A stretch of DNA of 27,830 nucleotides from JBBIVB01 sp964567515 (GCA_964567515.1 CAZMMW010000004.1:1-27830); one strand, 5' to 3'; shown: positions 14,904 through 21,625, counted from the first letter of the stretch. The notes: a model not told the origin generated them from the letters alone. Made by a program: numbers and translations.

Positions 14904-15157
14904 TAAGGTAAAATAAAGGTACTTATGTTGTTCAATAAACAGTTAATTATGTTAGGTTCGCCTGGGTCAGGCAAGGGTACACAGGCGAAAATTTTAGCCG
15001 AACACTTAGGAATCCCGCATATTTCCACTGGTGATATTTTTCGGGATCATATTGCCCGCCAAACTGCCTTAGGCCTTAAGGCTAAGGCAATATTAGACGC
15101 TGGTAGTTTAATGCCAGATGATGTTACTAATTCCTTAATTAACGAAAGATTAAAACA
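14904..15157 (+). repeat. 254-bp direct repeat, left copy
   Basis: By eye this copy is identical base for base to 16896-17149, at a constant offset of 1992. It holds 21 bases upstream of the adk ATG and the first 77 codons of adk. Flanks differ immediately outside on both sides: GC-rich DNA to the left and a terminator stem to the right. Confidence 0.97.
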
Positions 15158-15194
15158 CCCCTTGTTAGAGGGGTGTTTTTTGGTGACCGGTTAG
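14925..15194 (+). pseudogene. adk: Truncated adenylate kinase (duplicate 5' fragment)
   Basis: The first 77 residues are identical to the intact adenylate kinase at 16917, including the P-loop GSPGSGKGT (11-19) and the STGDIFRDHI AMP-site segment. After codon 77 the frame leaves the repeat, adds 12 unrelated residues (HPLLEGCFLVTG) and stops at 15194. Missing are DGYPRN, the LID and the C-terminal core, so it cannot be an active kinase. The unrelated codons are simply the translated terminator stem. It is a by-product of the duplication that placed a foreign transcription unit between secY and adk. Confidence 0.9.
15152..15181 (-). terminator. Strong bidirectional terminator at insert edge
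   Basis: AAAACACCCCT (15152-15162) pairs perfectly over 11 bases with AGGGGTGTTTT (15169-15179) around a 6-base loop, with T-runs outward on both strands. It terminates the minus-strand secreted-protein gene that ends at 15218, and also blocks transcription coming from secY or the truncated adk. The left arm straddles the repeat boundary at 15157. Confidence 0.85.
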
Positions 15195-15217
15195 TTATAG
15201 GTTTAGAAAGGTAACGA

Positions 15218-16687
15218 TTAAGGCAACGGTTCAGGTGACAGTGGACTGAAAGTAGCAGTGACATTCTTGGCCGTATTCATTGTTACACTACAACTCGTAT
15301 TAGCACCGCTGCAAGCGCCATGCCAACCATTAAATTGAGAATCAGCGCGTGGTACGGCAGTAAGCGTGATGGTGGTGCCTTGGTTAAACGAACTTGAGCA
15401 TTGTGTGCCGCAGTTAATACCCGAAGGGGTGCTAGTAATAGTACCATTGCCGACTTTGGTTATACTTAAGTTATGTGAAGGAACAATATAACCGAAAGTT
15501 GCACGAACGGATTTATCTGTATCAAGAGTAATAGTACAAGTACTAGTGCCAGAACAAGCACCACTCCAACCAGTAAAGGCGCTGCCTGTACTGGCAACAG
15601 CGGTTAAAGTTACACTTGCGCCATCAGCAAATTTAGCACCGCAGGCGCTGCCACAGTTTATACCTGTAGGCAAACTGGTAATAGTACCGTTGCCTGTTTT
15701 AGTTACAGTCACAGTTCGTAAATTAGTAACTGGTGGACTAAATACACCAGTACTTAATCCAATTTTCGTACCCATGGTGTAAATAGCGCCGGGATTAACA
15801 TAAACATAACCAAGCGTGAGAGCAGGCACAAAATTGTCACGTTCACTATTAGGTACTTTCAAATAGACAATTTTATCCGTTTCATTCTGTAGTGCGATTT
15901 TATTACCAGCCGTCATGGTTAAGGGGTGTGTAAAACCACTAGTGACAGCTAAGGCGCCAGCCTGATCCTTTACTATACGCATTACCCAAACAACTGCTGT
16001 TGCTGGTAAAGGCGCTTGTATGGTGACAGAGAGATCTTTAAGCTTCATTGGTACGCCAGTAGTAGGATCTGGTCGCCAAACTTGCACCAATTTTACAGCG
16101 CTGCCCAAAGCTATGCTATTGATATTAGAGGCACCAATTAACGCGGGACCATTAGGTTGATTAATGTTATTTATTTGGATGGAGGTATAAAATTTAGCCG
16201 GTTTAACAGCAACACTGATCTGGTTATTGGCAGCATTTTTATTTTCCACCTGCCCGACAATAGTTTTAGTGGCCACGCCTTTGAGTCTATACTCAATGTT
16301 ACTGGCTTCAATTTTTAATTTACCGTTCTCATAACCAACAACGGTACCAGTAATATTAAGAGGATCATTGTTGCGCCAATCAACATAGGGTCTAATATCA
16401 CGAGGATTACCACTGATTTTGGTGCCGACAGTTATGGTTTTACCAGAGGAGGTGGTGTCCGAGCGTAAAGGTATATAAGTAACAAGAAAGTCAGTTGTCG
16501 CTGTGCCAGTACTGCGCACCGTCATAATGTGATTAATAGTGTTAACATTCTCAACCAAAGTAACGCCTTTGAGTGTTATTTGCGCGGCGGTTGGAGGAAC
16601 AGTGCTTAATCTGCCAGAGGTTTGTGCAGAAACCAACAAAGGCACAAGCATCAAACCGAGAAACGTTAGAGTAAAATAATATCTCAT
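15218..16687 (-). CDS. Secreted protein with two InlB-like B-repeats
   Basis: This 489-residue protein has a classical signal peptide (MRYYF, hydrophobic core, then LVSA/Q near residue 21) and is predicted to be exported. Residues about 22-325 are beta-rich, without charged clusters, and I recognise no family; they include short repeats resembling small beta domains (ITGTVVGYENGKLKIEASN and IVGQVENKNAANNQISVAV). The C-terminal 160 residues contain two tandem repeats of about 72 residues: GNGTITSLPTGINCG to SVRATF, and GNGTITSTPSGINCG to NVTATF. Each repeat has four cysteines and a GWSGACSG- or GWHGACSG-type motif, as in divergent InlB B-repeat/Flg_new-type surface domains. A role in surface attachment is an inference. 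It lies on the opposite strand to its neighbours, within the adk duplication. Confidence 0.88.
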   Translation of the reverse strand: MRYYFTLTFLGLMLVPLLVSAQTSGRLSTVPPTAAQITLKGVTLVENVNTINHIMTVRSTGTATTDFLVTYIPLRSDTTSSGKTITVGTKISGNPRDIRPYVDWRNNDPLNITGTVVGYENGKLKIEASNIEYRLKGVATKTIVGQVENKNAANNQISVAVKPAKFYTSIQINNINQPNGPALIGASNINSIALGSAVKLVQVWRPDPTTGVPMKLKDLSVTIQAPLPATAVVWVMRIVKDQAGALAVTSGFTHPLTMTAGNKIALQNETDKIVYLKVPNSERDNFVPALTLGYVYVNPGAIYTMGTKIGLSTGVFSPPVTNLRTVTVTKTGNGTITSLPTGINCGSACGAKFADGASVTLTAVASTGSAFTGWSGACSGTSTCTITLDTDKSVRATFGYIVPSHNLSITKVGNGTITSTPSGINCGTQCSSSFNQGTTITLTAVPRADSQFNGWHGACSGANTSCSVTMNTAKNVTATFSPLSPEPLP

Positions 16688-16767
16688 AAGTTTATTATTA
16701 ATAATTGTTATTTTGTTAATCTAAGCTTATAAATCGACCGTTATAAGTCGTAAATTGAACCATTTTC

Positions 16768-16773
16768 ATTATA
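16768..16773 (-). promoter_or_regulatory. Putative -10 box of the secreted-protein gene
   Basis: On the minus strand this reads TATAAT, a perfect -10 box, giving a leader of about 75 bases before the start codon at 16687. The -35 region is weak. A hairpin CTTATAA/TTATAAG (16726-16732 with 16741-16747) lies in the leader. Confidence 0.45.
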
Positions 16774-16895
16774 TACTAGTTAACCAGCTAAATAAAGTTT
16801 TGATATGACTTATTATTTTAGACGGGAATTTTAGATTCATTAACCAAGCATTATATGATTTGTGTATAGAATTTTCATTTCCAAGTTATCAAAAA

Positions 16896-17149
16896 TAAGG
16901 TAAAATAAAGGTACTTATGTTGTTCAATAAACAGTTAATTATGTTAGGTTCGCCTGGGTCAGGCAAGGGTACACAGGCGAAAATTTTAGCCGAACACTTA
17001 GGAATCCCGCATATTTCCACTGGTGATATTTTTCGGGATCATATTGCCCGCCAAACTGCCTTAGGCCTTAAGGCTAAGGCAATATTAGACGCTGGTAGTT
17101 TAATGCCAGATGATGTTACTAATTCCTTAATTAACGAAAGATTAAAACA
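16896..17149 (+). repeat. 254-bp direct repeat, right copy
   Basis: This is identical to 14904-15157. It is continuous with the rest of intact adk, so this copy keeps the native downstream context (adk, map) while the left copy keeps the native upstream context (secY). Confidence 0.97.
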
Positions 17150-17555
17150 ACCTGATACCAACAAGGGCTTTGTTTTTGATGGCTATCCCAGGAATTTGGT
17201 TCAGGCGGAATTTTTATTTACTTTAAAACCAGAAGCGAAAGTTATTAATATTGAATTATCAGATGAAGAGGTTTTGCGCCGAGTATCTGGTAGAAGATTG
17301 TCAAAAAACACGGGTGCTATTTATCATTTAGAATTTAATCCGCCACCCAAAGATTTACCTCAAGATGATTTAATTCAAAGATCAGATGAAACCAAAGAAG
17401 TGGTACAGGAAAGATTGGTGATTTATCATCAACAAACAGAGCCCCTGAAATATTTTTATCAAAAGAAAGGTAAACTATTAACCATTGATGGCCGACCACC
17501 TATACCCGAAGTTACTAAATCAATAATGAATTTATTTAGAGATGATCAATCCTAA
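16917..17555 (+). CDS. adk: Adenylate kinase
   Basis: This enzyme interconverts ATP + AMP and 2 ADP. It has 212 residues. Motifs are the P-loop GSPGSGKGT (11-19), the AMP-binding STGDIFRDHIARQT, DGYPRN (88-93), and a LID region beginning GRRLSKNTGAIYH with NPPPKD and DLIQRSDE. The LID has no four-cysteine zinc site, and the length is typical of the long form. The last codons overlap the map start by 14 bases, so the two are translationally coupled. Only 21 bases of upstream DNA are shared with the truncated copy, so its promoter must lie in the inserted segment; I see no strong consensus there. Confidence 0.97.
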   Translation: MLFNKQLIMLGSPGSGKGTQAKILAEHLGIPHISTGDIFRDHIARQTALGLKAKAILDAGSLMPDDVTNSLINERLKQPDTNKGFVFDGYPRNLVQAEFLFTLKPEAKVINIELSDEEVLRRVSGRRLSKNTGAIYHLEFNPPPKDLPQDDLIQRSDETKEVVQERLVIYHQQTEPLKYFYQKKGKLLTIDGRPPIPEVTKSIMNLFRDDQS

Positions 17556-18303
17556 AACTCCAGCGGAAATAGAAATTATGCGCCAAGGTGGAAAGATTTT
17601 GGCGCGAGTATTAGCCGAGGTAGCGGCAGCGGTAAAGCCTGGCACAAGCACTTCGTACCTTGATATGTTAGCCAGGCAGGGTTTAAAGTCTCGCGGTGCT
17701 AACCCTTCTTTTTTGGGTTACCGAACAGGCAACCAATCTTTTCCCGCTTCGTTGTGTACCTCGGTAGATAGTGGGGTGGTGCATGGCGTACCGTCACCAG
17801 AATTTGTTTTACAAGAAGGACAGATTATTGGTTTGGACTTGGGTGCTTGGTATCAGGGTTTGTGCACTGATATGGCAGTCACTATAGCCGTGGGGAAAAT
17901 TAGTAAAACAGCAGCTAAATTACTTAGAGTCACACAAGAGACCTTGGGCATAGCTTTGGAAAAAGTGAAAACGGGTGCGCGGGTGGGTGATATTAGTGAG
18001 GCTATCCAAAGTTATGTGGAACAGAATAGCTTTAGTGTAGTGCGTACTTTGTTTGGGCATGGAGTGGGGCGGGCAGTGCACGAAGAGCCACGTATTCCTA
18101 ACTTTGGTCACAAAGGCACAGGGCCGTTGTTAACCGAAGGTATGACTTTAGCTATTGAGCCAATGGTTAATATTGGTGGTCCGGAAGTAAAAACTTTAAC
18201 TGACGGCTGGACTATTGTTACTGCTGACAATTCTTTATCCGCTCATTTTGAACACACGGTGGCGGTAACTAAATACGGTTACGAGATTTTAACTAAAATT
18301 TAG
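17542..18303 (+). CDS. map: Methionine aminopeptidase, type I
   Basis: This enzyme removes the N-terminal methionine from nascent proteins. It has 253 residues. The dinuclear metal ligands are visible: two Asp in GLDLGAWYQGLCTDMAV, His in FGHGVGRAVHEEP, Glu in IEPMVNIG and Glu in HFEHTVAVT. The VHGVPS histidine is also present. The start overlaps the adk end by 14 bases. The order secY-adk-map is a common bacterial arrangement and is kept here despite the insertion. Confidence 0.97.
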   Translation: MINPKTPAEIEIMRQGGKILARVLAEVAAAVKPGTSTSYLDMLARQGLKSRGANPSFLGYRTGNQSFPASLCTSVDSGVVHGVPSPEFVLQEGQIIGLDLGAWYQGLCTDMAVTIAVGKISKTAAKLLRVTQETLGIALEKVKTGARVGDISEAIQSYVEQNSFSVVRTLFGHGVGRAVHEEPRIPNFGHKGTGPLLTEGMTLAIEPMVNIGGPEVKTLTDGWTIVTADNSLSAHFEHTVAVTKYGYEILTKI

Positions 18304-18308
18304 TAATC

Positions 18309-18704
18309 ATGCGTTTATTAGGAATTGATTGGGGAGAGAAAAGAATTGGCTTGTCTTTAGGCGACACTGATTCTAATTTAGCCATACCTTATGGTGTAAT
18401 AGAGAATAATCAAAGGGAAGATGTTTTATCAACTATTAGAAAACTAATTAGTACTGAAAACATAGAGTTAATAGTGGCTGGCGAACCAGTATCAATGTCA
18501 GGACAAAGTTCTCCTCAAACATATAAAGTTAAAGAATTTATTAACTGGCTCAAAGATAAATTATCAATCCGAATAGAAACTATAGATGAGCGGTTAACTA
18601 CCAAACGCAGCCAACTTGATCCTGGCATAGCAAAACGTTCATCCGATGAATTAGCAGCCATGTATTTGTTACAGGATTATTTGGATCGTTTAAAAGATAA
18701 TTAA
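18309..18704 (+). CDS. ruvX: RuvX/YqgF-family Holliday junction resolvase-like nuclease
   Basis: This RNase H-fold protein is linked to 16S rRNA 5' end maturation and to Holliday junction resolution in the YqgF family. It has 131 residues. Acidic active-site positions are visible: LLGIDWGEKRIGLSLG (D7), DERLTT (D93, E94) and SSDELAAMYLLQDYLD (D113). It starts 5 bases after map and ends 4 bases before the next gene. Confidence 0.93.
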   Translation: MRLLGIDWGEKRIGLSLGDTDSNLAIPYGVIENNQREDVLSTIRKLISTENIELIVAGEPVSMSGQSSPQTYKVKEFINWLKDKLSIRIETIDERLTTKRSQLDPGIAKRSSDELAAMYLLQDYLDRLKDN

Positions 18705-18708
18705 TTGT

Positions 18709-19794
18709 ATGTGGTGGTTGGTCTTAGTAACTTTTATCTTGAGTGTCAGTTTTACTTATTTGGTAAAAAAAATTGCCAGGCGTTTAAAGTTGTTGGACTA
18801 TCCTGATCAAAACAGAAAATTTCACACCCAACCCATACCTTTGTTTGGTGGTTTAGCTATTTTTTTAACCTTTACCGCAGTTGTTTGGCTGTTAGCTTTT
18901 TTTTCTGATAATTTATTGGGCAAAGATATTTCTTTTAAACAATTAATAGCCATAACTCTGGCTGGTTTGGTTTTAATGATTGGTGGTTATTTAGATGATC
19001 GTTGTCATTGGTCTTGGAAAAAGCAAATCATTTGGCCAATTTTAGCCAGTTTAATTGTAATTATGGGAGGTATTGGTATAAAATTTGTTACTGACCCTTT
19101 CACTGGTGGTTTACTTCATTTTGATAATTTAAAAATAGAAATAATGAGATTAGCTGGCGTGCCGTATTATTTTACCTGGTGGACAGATCTATTCACTTTA
19201 ATTTGGCTGATGATGTTAATGTATACAACTAAACTACTAGACGGTTTAGACGGTTTAGTGTCAGGAGTAGGAGCAATTGGTGGTTTAATTATTTTTGGAC
19301 TTACCCAAGCGCAGGCTTGGCACCAGCCGCCAGTGGGTTTATTGGCCATTACCTTAGCCGGTGCTTGTTTAGGTTTTTTGGTTTGGAATTGGCATCCAGC
19401 CAAGATCTTTTTAGGCGAAGGCGGTAGTTTGTACATTGGTTTTATGCTTGGCATTTTGGCGATTATATCTGGTGGCAAAATAGCTACCGCACTGTTAATT
19501 TTAGGCATTCCCATTTTGGATGTAGTCTGGGTAATTATCAGACGACTATTTTGGGATAAGAGAAAAATCAGCGAGGCTGACAGGAAACATTTGCATTATA
19601 GATTATTAGACGTTGGTTTATCACACAGGCAAAGTGTCTTGGTGTTATATTTTTTAACAGCTAGTTTTGGTGTAGCTTCTTTATTTTTAAGAACTCAAGG
19701 TAAATTACTGGCGCTTGGTATAATGACGATAGTGATGGTGATTTTAGCAACTTTGGTAGTTATGGTCTATAAAAAAAGAAGAGTTCTTAAGTAA
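18709..19794 (+). CDS. WecA/MraY-family polyprenyl-phosphate sugar-1-phosphate transferase
   Basis: This integral membrane enzyme transfers a sugar phosphate to undecaprenyl phosphate, starting peptidoglycan or envelope polysaccharide synthesis. It has 361 residues and about ten hydrophobic segments. Family landmarks are GGYLDD (92-97), KLLDGLDGLVSGVGAIGG (DGLDG 178-182) and FLGEGGSLYIGF (GEGGS 236-240, where most relatives have an MGDxGS motif with Asp). The basic DRKHLHYRLLDVGLSHRQSV block near 291-310 is more like WecA/TagO than MraY. No neighbouring cell-wall genes clarify the substrate, so I give no gene symbol. Confidence 0.9.
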   Translation: MWWLVLVTFILSVSFTYLVKKIARRLKLLDYPDQNRKFHTQPIPLFGGLAIFLTFTAVVWLLAFFSDNLLGKDISFKQLIAITLAGLVLMIGGYLDDRCHWSWKKQIIWPILASLIVIMGGIGIKFVTDPFTGGLLHFDNLKIEIMRLAGVPYYFTWWTDLFTLIWLMMLMYTTKLLDGLDGLVSGVGAIGGLIIFGLTQAQAWHQPPVGLLAITLAGACLGFLVWNWHPAKIFLGEGGSLYIGFMLGILAIISGGKIATALLILGIPILDVVWVIIRRLFWDKRKISEADRKHLHYRLLDVGLSHRQSVLVLYFLTASFGVASLFLRTQGKLLALGIMTIVMVILATLVVMVYKKRRVLK

Positions 19795-19805
19795 GAACCC
19801 TTTTT
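19783..19805 (+). terminator. Intrinsic terminator after the WecA-like gene
   Basis: GTTCTT (19783-19788) pairs with AAGAAC (19793-19798) around a 4-base loop, followed by CC and five T. The stop codon of the gene lies within the hairpin. It also faces the convergent minus-strand gene ending at 19824. Confidence 0.7.
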
Positions 19806-19823
19806 ATAAAGCTGGGAGCATCA

Positions 19824-20366
19824 TTAATTGCGCAGATAGTATAGTTCTCCATTGAACTTATACAGTTCACCAATTAAGCGCTTGAGTTCTTTTTTTGAAC
19901 CTTGGCCAGCGGTAATTTTATCTAGCTCAATCCTGATCATGGATTCAGCTTCTGTTGATGAATAAGGAAGTTTGGGACCATGGTAGCGGGCAGACGATTT
20001 GCGATTAGCAGCGATGATTCTCATTACGTCTGTTAGCATATCCGTAATGAGATATTTTAGACGAAATTCTTCGACTTTTGTCAGACCTTTAAGAATTTTT
20101 TTCACTTGTTCCTTAATATCACCAAGTAAAAAAGTGCCATCTGATAGCGATCGAGCCAATGGTATGAGGCGTTGATCTGGTATTTCCACACGAAATGGAA
20201 CGTTGTTTATAGATAAAGCCTCTTCTTGATATCTTTGAGCTTGAATGTCGTCTGTTATCACCGCTTGTTCTTGTGGTAAATCGTTAATTCTTGGTGAGCT
20301 ATCATCTATTTCTTTTAATAGAGTGTTAGTTATTATATTATTCTTAAATAAGAATACTATAATCAT
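19824..20366 (-). CDS. Hypothetical protein, mostly helical
   Basis: This 180-residue product has no family I recognise. It is charged and predicted mostly helical, with no signal peptide or clear membrane helix; the N-terminal MIIVFLFKNNII is short and weakly hydrophobic. Segments with helix-like spacing are IPLARSLSDGTFLLGDIKEQVKKILKGL, LKYLITDMLTDVMRIIAANRK and ELKRLIGELYKFNGELYYL. A GAAAGGG Shine-Dalgarno-like sequence lies about 11 bases upstream of its ATG, which supports this start. It is divergent from the DUF192 gene and convergent with the WecA-like gene. Confidence 0.75.
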   Translation of the reverse strand: MIIVFLFKNNIITNTLLKEIDDSSPRINDLPQEQAVITDDIQAQRYQEEALSINNVPFRVEIPDQRLIPLARSLSDGTFLLGDIKEQVKKILKGLTKVEEFRLKYLITDMLTDVMRIIAANRKSSARYHGPKLPYSSTEAESMIRIELDKITAGQGSKKELKRLIGELYKFNGELYYLRN

Positions 20367-20421
20367 TTTTATACCCTTTCTTTTTAGTTTTTGATTGTTT
20401 TAAGTTGGTAAATAACAGTTT

Positions 20422-20449
20422 TTGAAATATTGTTTTTTAATGCTATCCT
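20422..20449 (+). promoter_or_regulatory. Promoter of the DUF192 gene, possibly leaderless
   Basis: TTGAAA (20422-20427) is followed after 16 bases by TATCCT (20444-20449), which is preceded by TGC as in an extended -10 box. The expected transcription start, 7 bases after the -10 box, is the A of the ATG at 20456. Confidence 0.5.
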
Positions 20450-20455
20450 AAGGTT

Positions 20456-20941
20456 ATGTTTTTGTCAAGGCTTAGGTTTTATTGGCTAACAGCAGTAATT
20501 ACAGGGTTATTAGTAATATTAACGTTGTTGTTTTTAGCTTGGCTTTTGTTTAAGGAATCCTCAGCTAAGTTAGTAACTCTGCAAATAGGTCAGGCCCAAA
20601 TTAAAGTGGAAATAGCCTCGACGCCAGATCAATTAAGACAAGGTTTGTCTGGACGCGAACGGTTATTACCAAATCATGGTATGTTGTTTGTTTTTCCTCA
20701 AAGCCTTCAGCGGCATTTTTGGATGTATGACATGAAATTTCCCTTGGATTTTATTTGGATTAATAATAATAAGATAGTACAGTTGAATCTTAATATCCAA
20801 CCGCCACAAGCAGGGGAACAACCGCAACTAATTATGGCTAAACAATCAATTAATATGGTTTTAGAAGCGCCGGCTGGCTGGGTAGAAAAAAATAATGTCA
20901 AGCTTGGCGATCAAGTGAAGTTATTAATAACTTACCCTTAA
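20456..20941 (+). CDS. Membrane-anchored DUF192 protein
   Basis: This 161-residue protein has an N-terminal membrane anchor (about 12-34) followed by a DUF192 domain outside the membrane. Family marks are VEIASTPDQLRQGLSGRERL, HGMLFVFPQ, HFWMYDMKFPLDFIWINNNKIV and VLEAPAGWVEKNNVKLGDQV. The biochemical role of DUF192 is not established. It is followed within a few bases by the rplU promoter, so it appears to be transcribed separately from rplU. Confidence 0.92.
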   Translation: MFLSRLRFYWLTAVITGLLVILTLLFLAWLLFKESSAKLVTLQIGQAQIKVEIASTPDQLRQGLSGRERLLPNHGMLFVFPQSLQRHFWMYDMKFPLDFIWINNNKIVQLNLNIQPPQAGEQPQLIMAKQSINMVLEAPAGWVEKNNVKLGDQVKLLITYP

Positions 20942-20946
20942 GACTC

Positions 20947-20975
20947 TTGACAATTTTTAAATGATGCTTTATTAT
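20947..20975 (+). promoter_or_regulatory. Strong rplU promoter overlapping an inverted repeat
   Basis: TTGACA (20947-20952, perfect) is followed after 17 bases by TATTAT (20970-20975, 5/6). An 8-bp perfect inverted repeat, GATGCTTT (20963-20970) with AAAGCATC (20979-20986), brackets the -10 box and the likely start site near 20982. It could act as an operator or form a 5' hairpin. This is the clearest promoter in the window. Confidence 0.75.
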
Positions 20976-21014
20976 AAGAAAGCATCGTGGTTAAACCTAA
21001 ACCTTGCGATTTTT

Positions 21015-21323
21015 ATGAAATTAGCAATTATACAAACAGGTGGCAAACAGTATTTAGTGACCGAGGGTCAAACTTTGACTGTGGAAAAGATTAAACCCGT
21101 TGATACACCATTTAGTTTTGATAAGGTGTTATTAGTACAAGATGGTGATCAAGTGTCAATTGGTACGCCCACTGTGGCTAATAAGAAAGTTACGGCCCAA
21201 GTATTAGGAGAGGGCAAAAGCAAGAAGGTTTCAGTTGTTAAGTTTAAGCGCAAAGTACGCTATCATAAAAAGCAAGGCCATCGGCAATCTTTTACTAAAA
21301 TAAAAATTTCTAGTATTGCTTAA
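21015..21323 (+). CDS. rplU: Ribosomal protein L21 (bL21)
   Basis: This 50S protein has 102 residues from the ATG at 21015 (MKLAIIQTGGKQYLV), which is the family N-terminus and length. An in-frame ATG at 20961 would place the start inside the promoter and is rejected. The VVKFKRKVRYHKKQGHRQSFTKIKI end is diagnostic. Its usual partner L27 (rpmA) is not next to it; two tiny ORFs follow. Confidence 0.97.
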   Translation: MKLAIIQTGGKQYLVTEGQTLTVEKIKPVDTPFSFDKVLLVQDGDQVSIGTPTVANKKVTAQVLGEGKSKKVSVVKFKRKVRYHKKQGHRQSFTKIKISSIA

Positions 21324-21352
21324 TAATTAAACTAATAATTAACCGTTATTTT

Positions 21353-21436
21353 ATGATATGTAAAAAATGCGGACAGGAGAATTGTTCTTGTGATCCAGAG
21401 GAACAATGCAACTGTGCTGATGATTGCTCCTGTTAA
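21353..21436 (+). CDS. 27-residue cysteine-rich, metallothionein-like peptide
   Basis: This very short ORF encodes MICKKCGQENCSCDPEEQCN and then CADDCSC, with eight cysteines in 27 residues arranged as CxxC, CxC, CxC and CxC. Such density of CxC/CxxC pairs with acidic residues between them is typical of metal-thiolate clusters. It starts 29 bases after rplU and could be read from the same promoter. There is no clear Shine-Dalgarno sequence. The start of the peptide (ICKKCGQENCSC) also resembles a zinc ribbon half-site. A metal-binding role is an inference from composition alone. Confidence 0.6.
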   Translation: MICKKCGQENCSCDPEEQCNCADDCSC

Positions 21437-21476
21437 ATTCAACGTTTTAATTATTAATTATTTATCAACTAATCAG

Positions 21477-21516
21477 TTTTTCTCGATCTTCTTAAAAAAG
21501 AGCGGGAGAAAATTAA
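21477..21516 (+). promoter_or_regulatory. Hairpin upstream of the acidic mini-gene
   Basis: An imperfect stem pairs TTTTCTC (near 21478-21484) with GGGAGAAAA (near 21504-21512), with an inner TCTT/AAGA pairing around a short A-rich loop. No T-run follows, so it is not a typical terminator. It lies just before the AAAGGA Shine-Dalgarno-like site of the next ORF. Confidence 0.35.
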
Positions 21517-21535
21517 GAAAGGAATTATATTAAAT

Positions 21536-21625
21536 ATGTATTTTCAAGACGAACCAATGCAGCCGGGGGATGAGAATGTAGAGGAAACACCAGCGGAAGA
21601 AACAACCGAAGAGCCTCAGGCTTAA
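21536..21625 (+). CDS. 29-residue acidic peptide
   Basis: This ORF encodes a highly acidic peptide (MYFQDEPMQPGDENVEETPA, then EETTEEPQA), rich in Glu, Pro and Thr and probably unstructured. Support comes from an AAAGGA site about a dozen bases upstream, and from a strong terminator 16 bases after its stop that would end an rplU-Cys-rich-acidic transcript. I recognise no family. It could be a partner or counter-ion tail for the neighbouring metal-binding peptide, but that is speculation. Confidence 0.45.
   Translation: MYFQDEPMQPGDENVEETPAEETTEEPQA

Larger units (their letters stand above)
14398..14924. other. Gene-poor spacer between secY and adk copy 1
   Basis: This 527-base stretch has no convincing gene. 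A Shine-Dalgarno-like AGGAG is followed by a 5-codon ORF near 14438. Two compact hairpins follow: TGAGAC (14521-14526) with GTCTCA (14531-14536), and ATCCT (14553-14557) with AGGAT (14565-14569). Then come a terminator (14601-14639), an inverted repeat around 14638-14675, a weak 49-codon ORF, another hairpin at 14809-14841, and a 56-base GC-rich patch (14848-14903, 34 of 56 bases G or C) that stops exactly where the 254-bp repeat begins. Confidence 0.6.
15158..16895. mobile_element. Unique segment inserted between two adk 5' copies
   Basis: This segment contains one complete transcription unit (promoter region, secreted-protein gene and terminator) and nothing resembling a transposase or integrase. 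It is bounded on both sides by the same 254-bp stretch of adk. That structure is what a single crossover between the chromosome and a circular molecule carrying the adk 5' end would leave. It could also come from a local duplication or an assembly join. Not a recognised element class. Confidence 0.55.

Noticed and set aside
14811..14906. C-terminal remnant of a ribosomal-type protein in the GC-rich patch
   Set aside because: The frame gives a basic peptide, but the resemblance to S18-like ends is too weak to support.
15546..15782. Plus-strand ORF inside the secreted-protein gene
   Set aside because: Its low-complexity product comes from the antisense of the B-repeat region; no start signal or family match.
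20961..21014. N-terminal extension of L21
   Set aside because: The upstream ATG overlaps the promoter -10 region, and the extra residues do not match L21.
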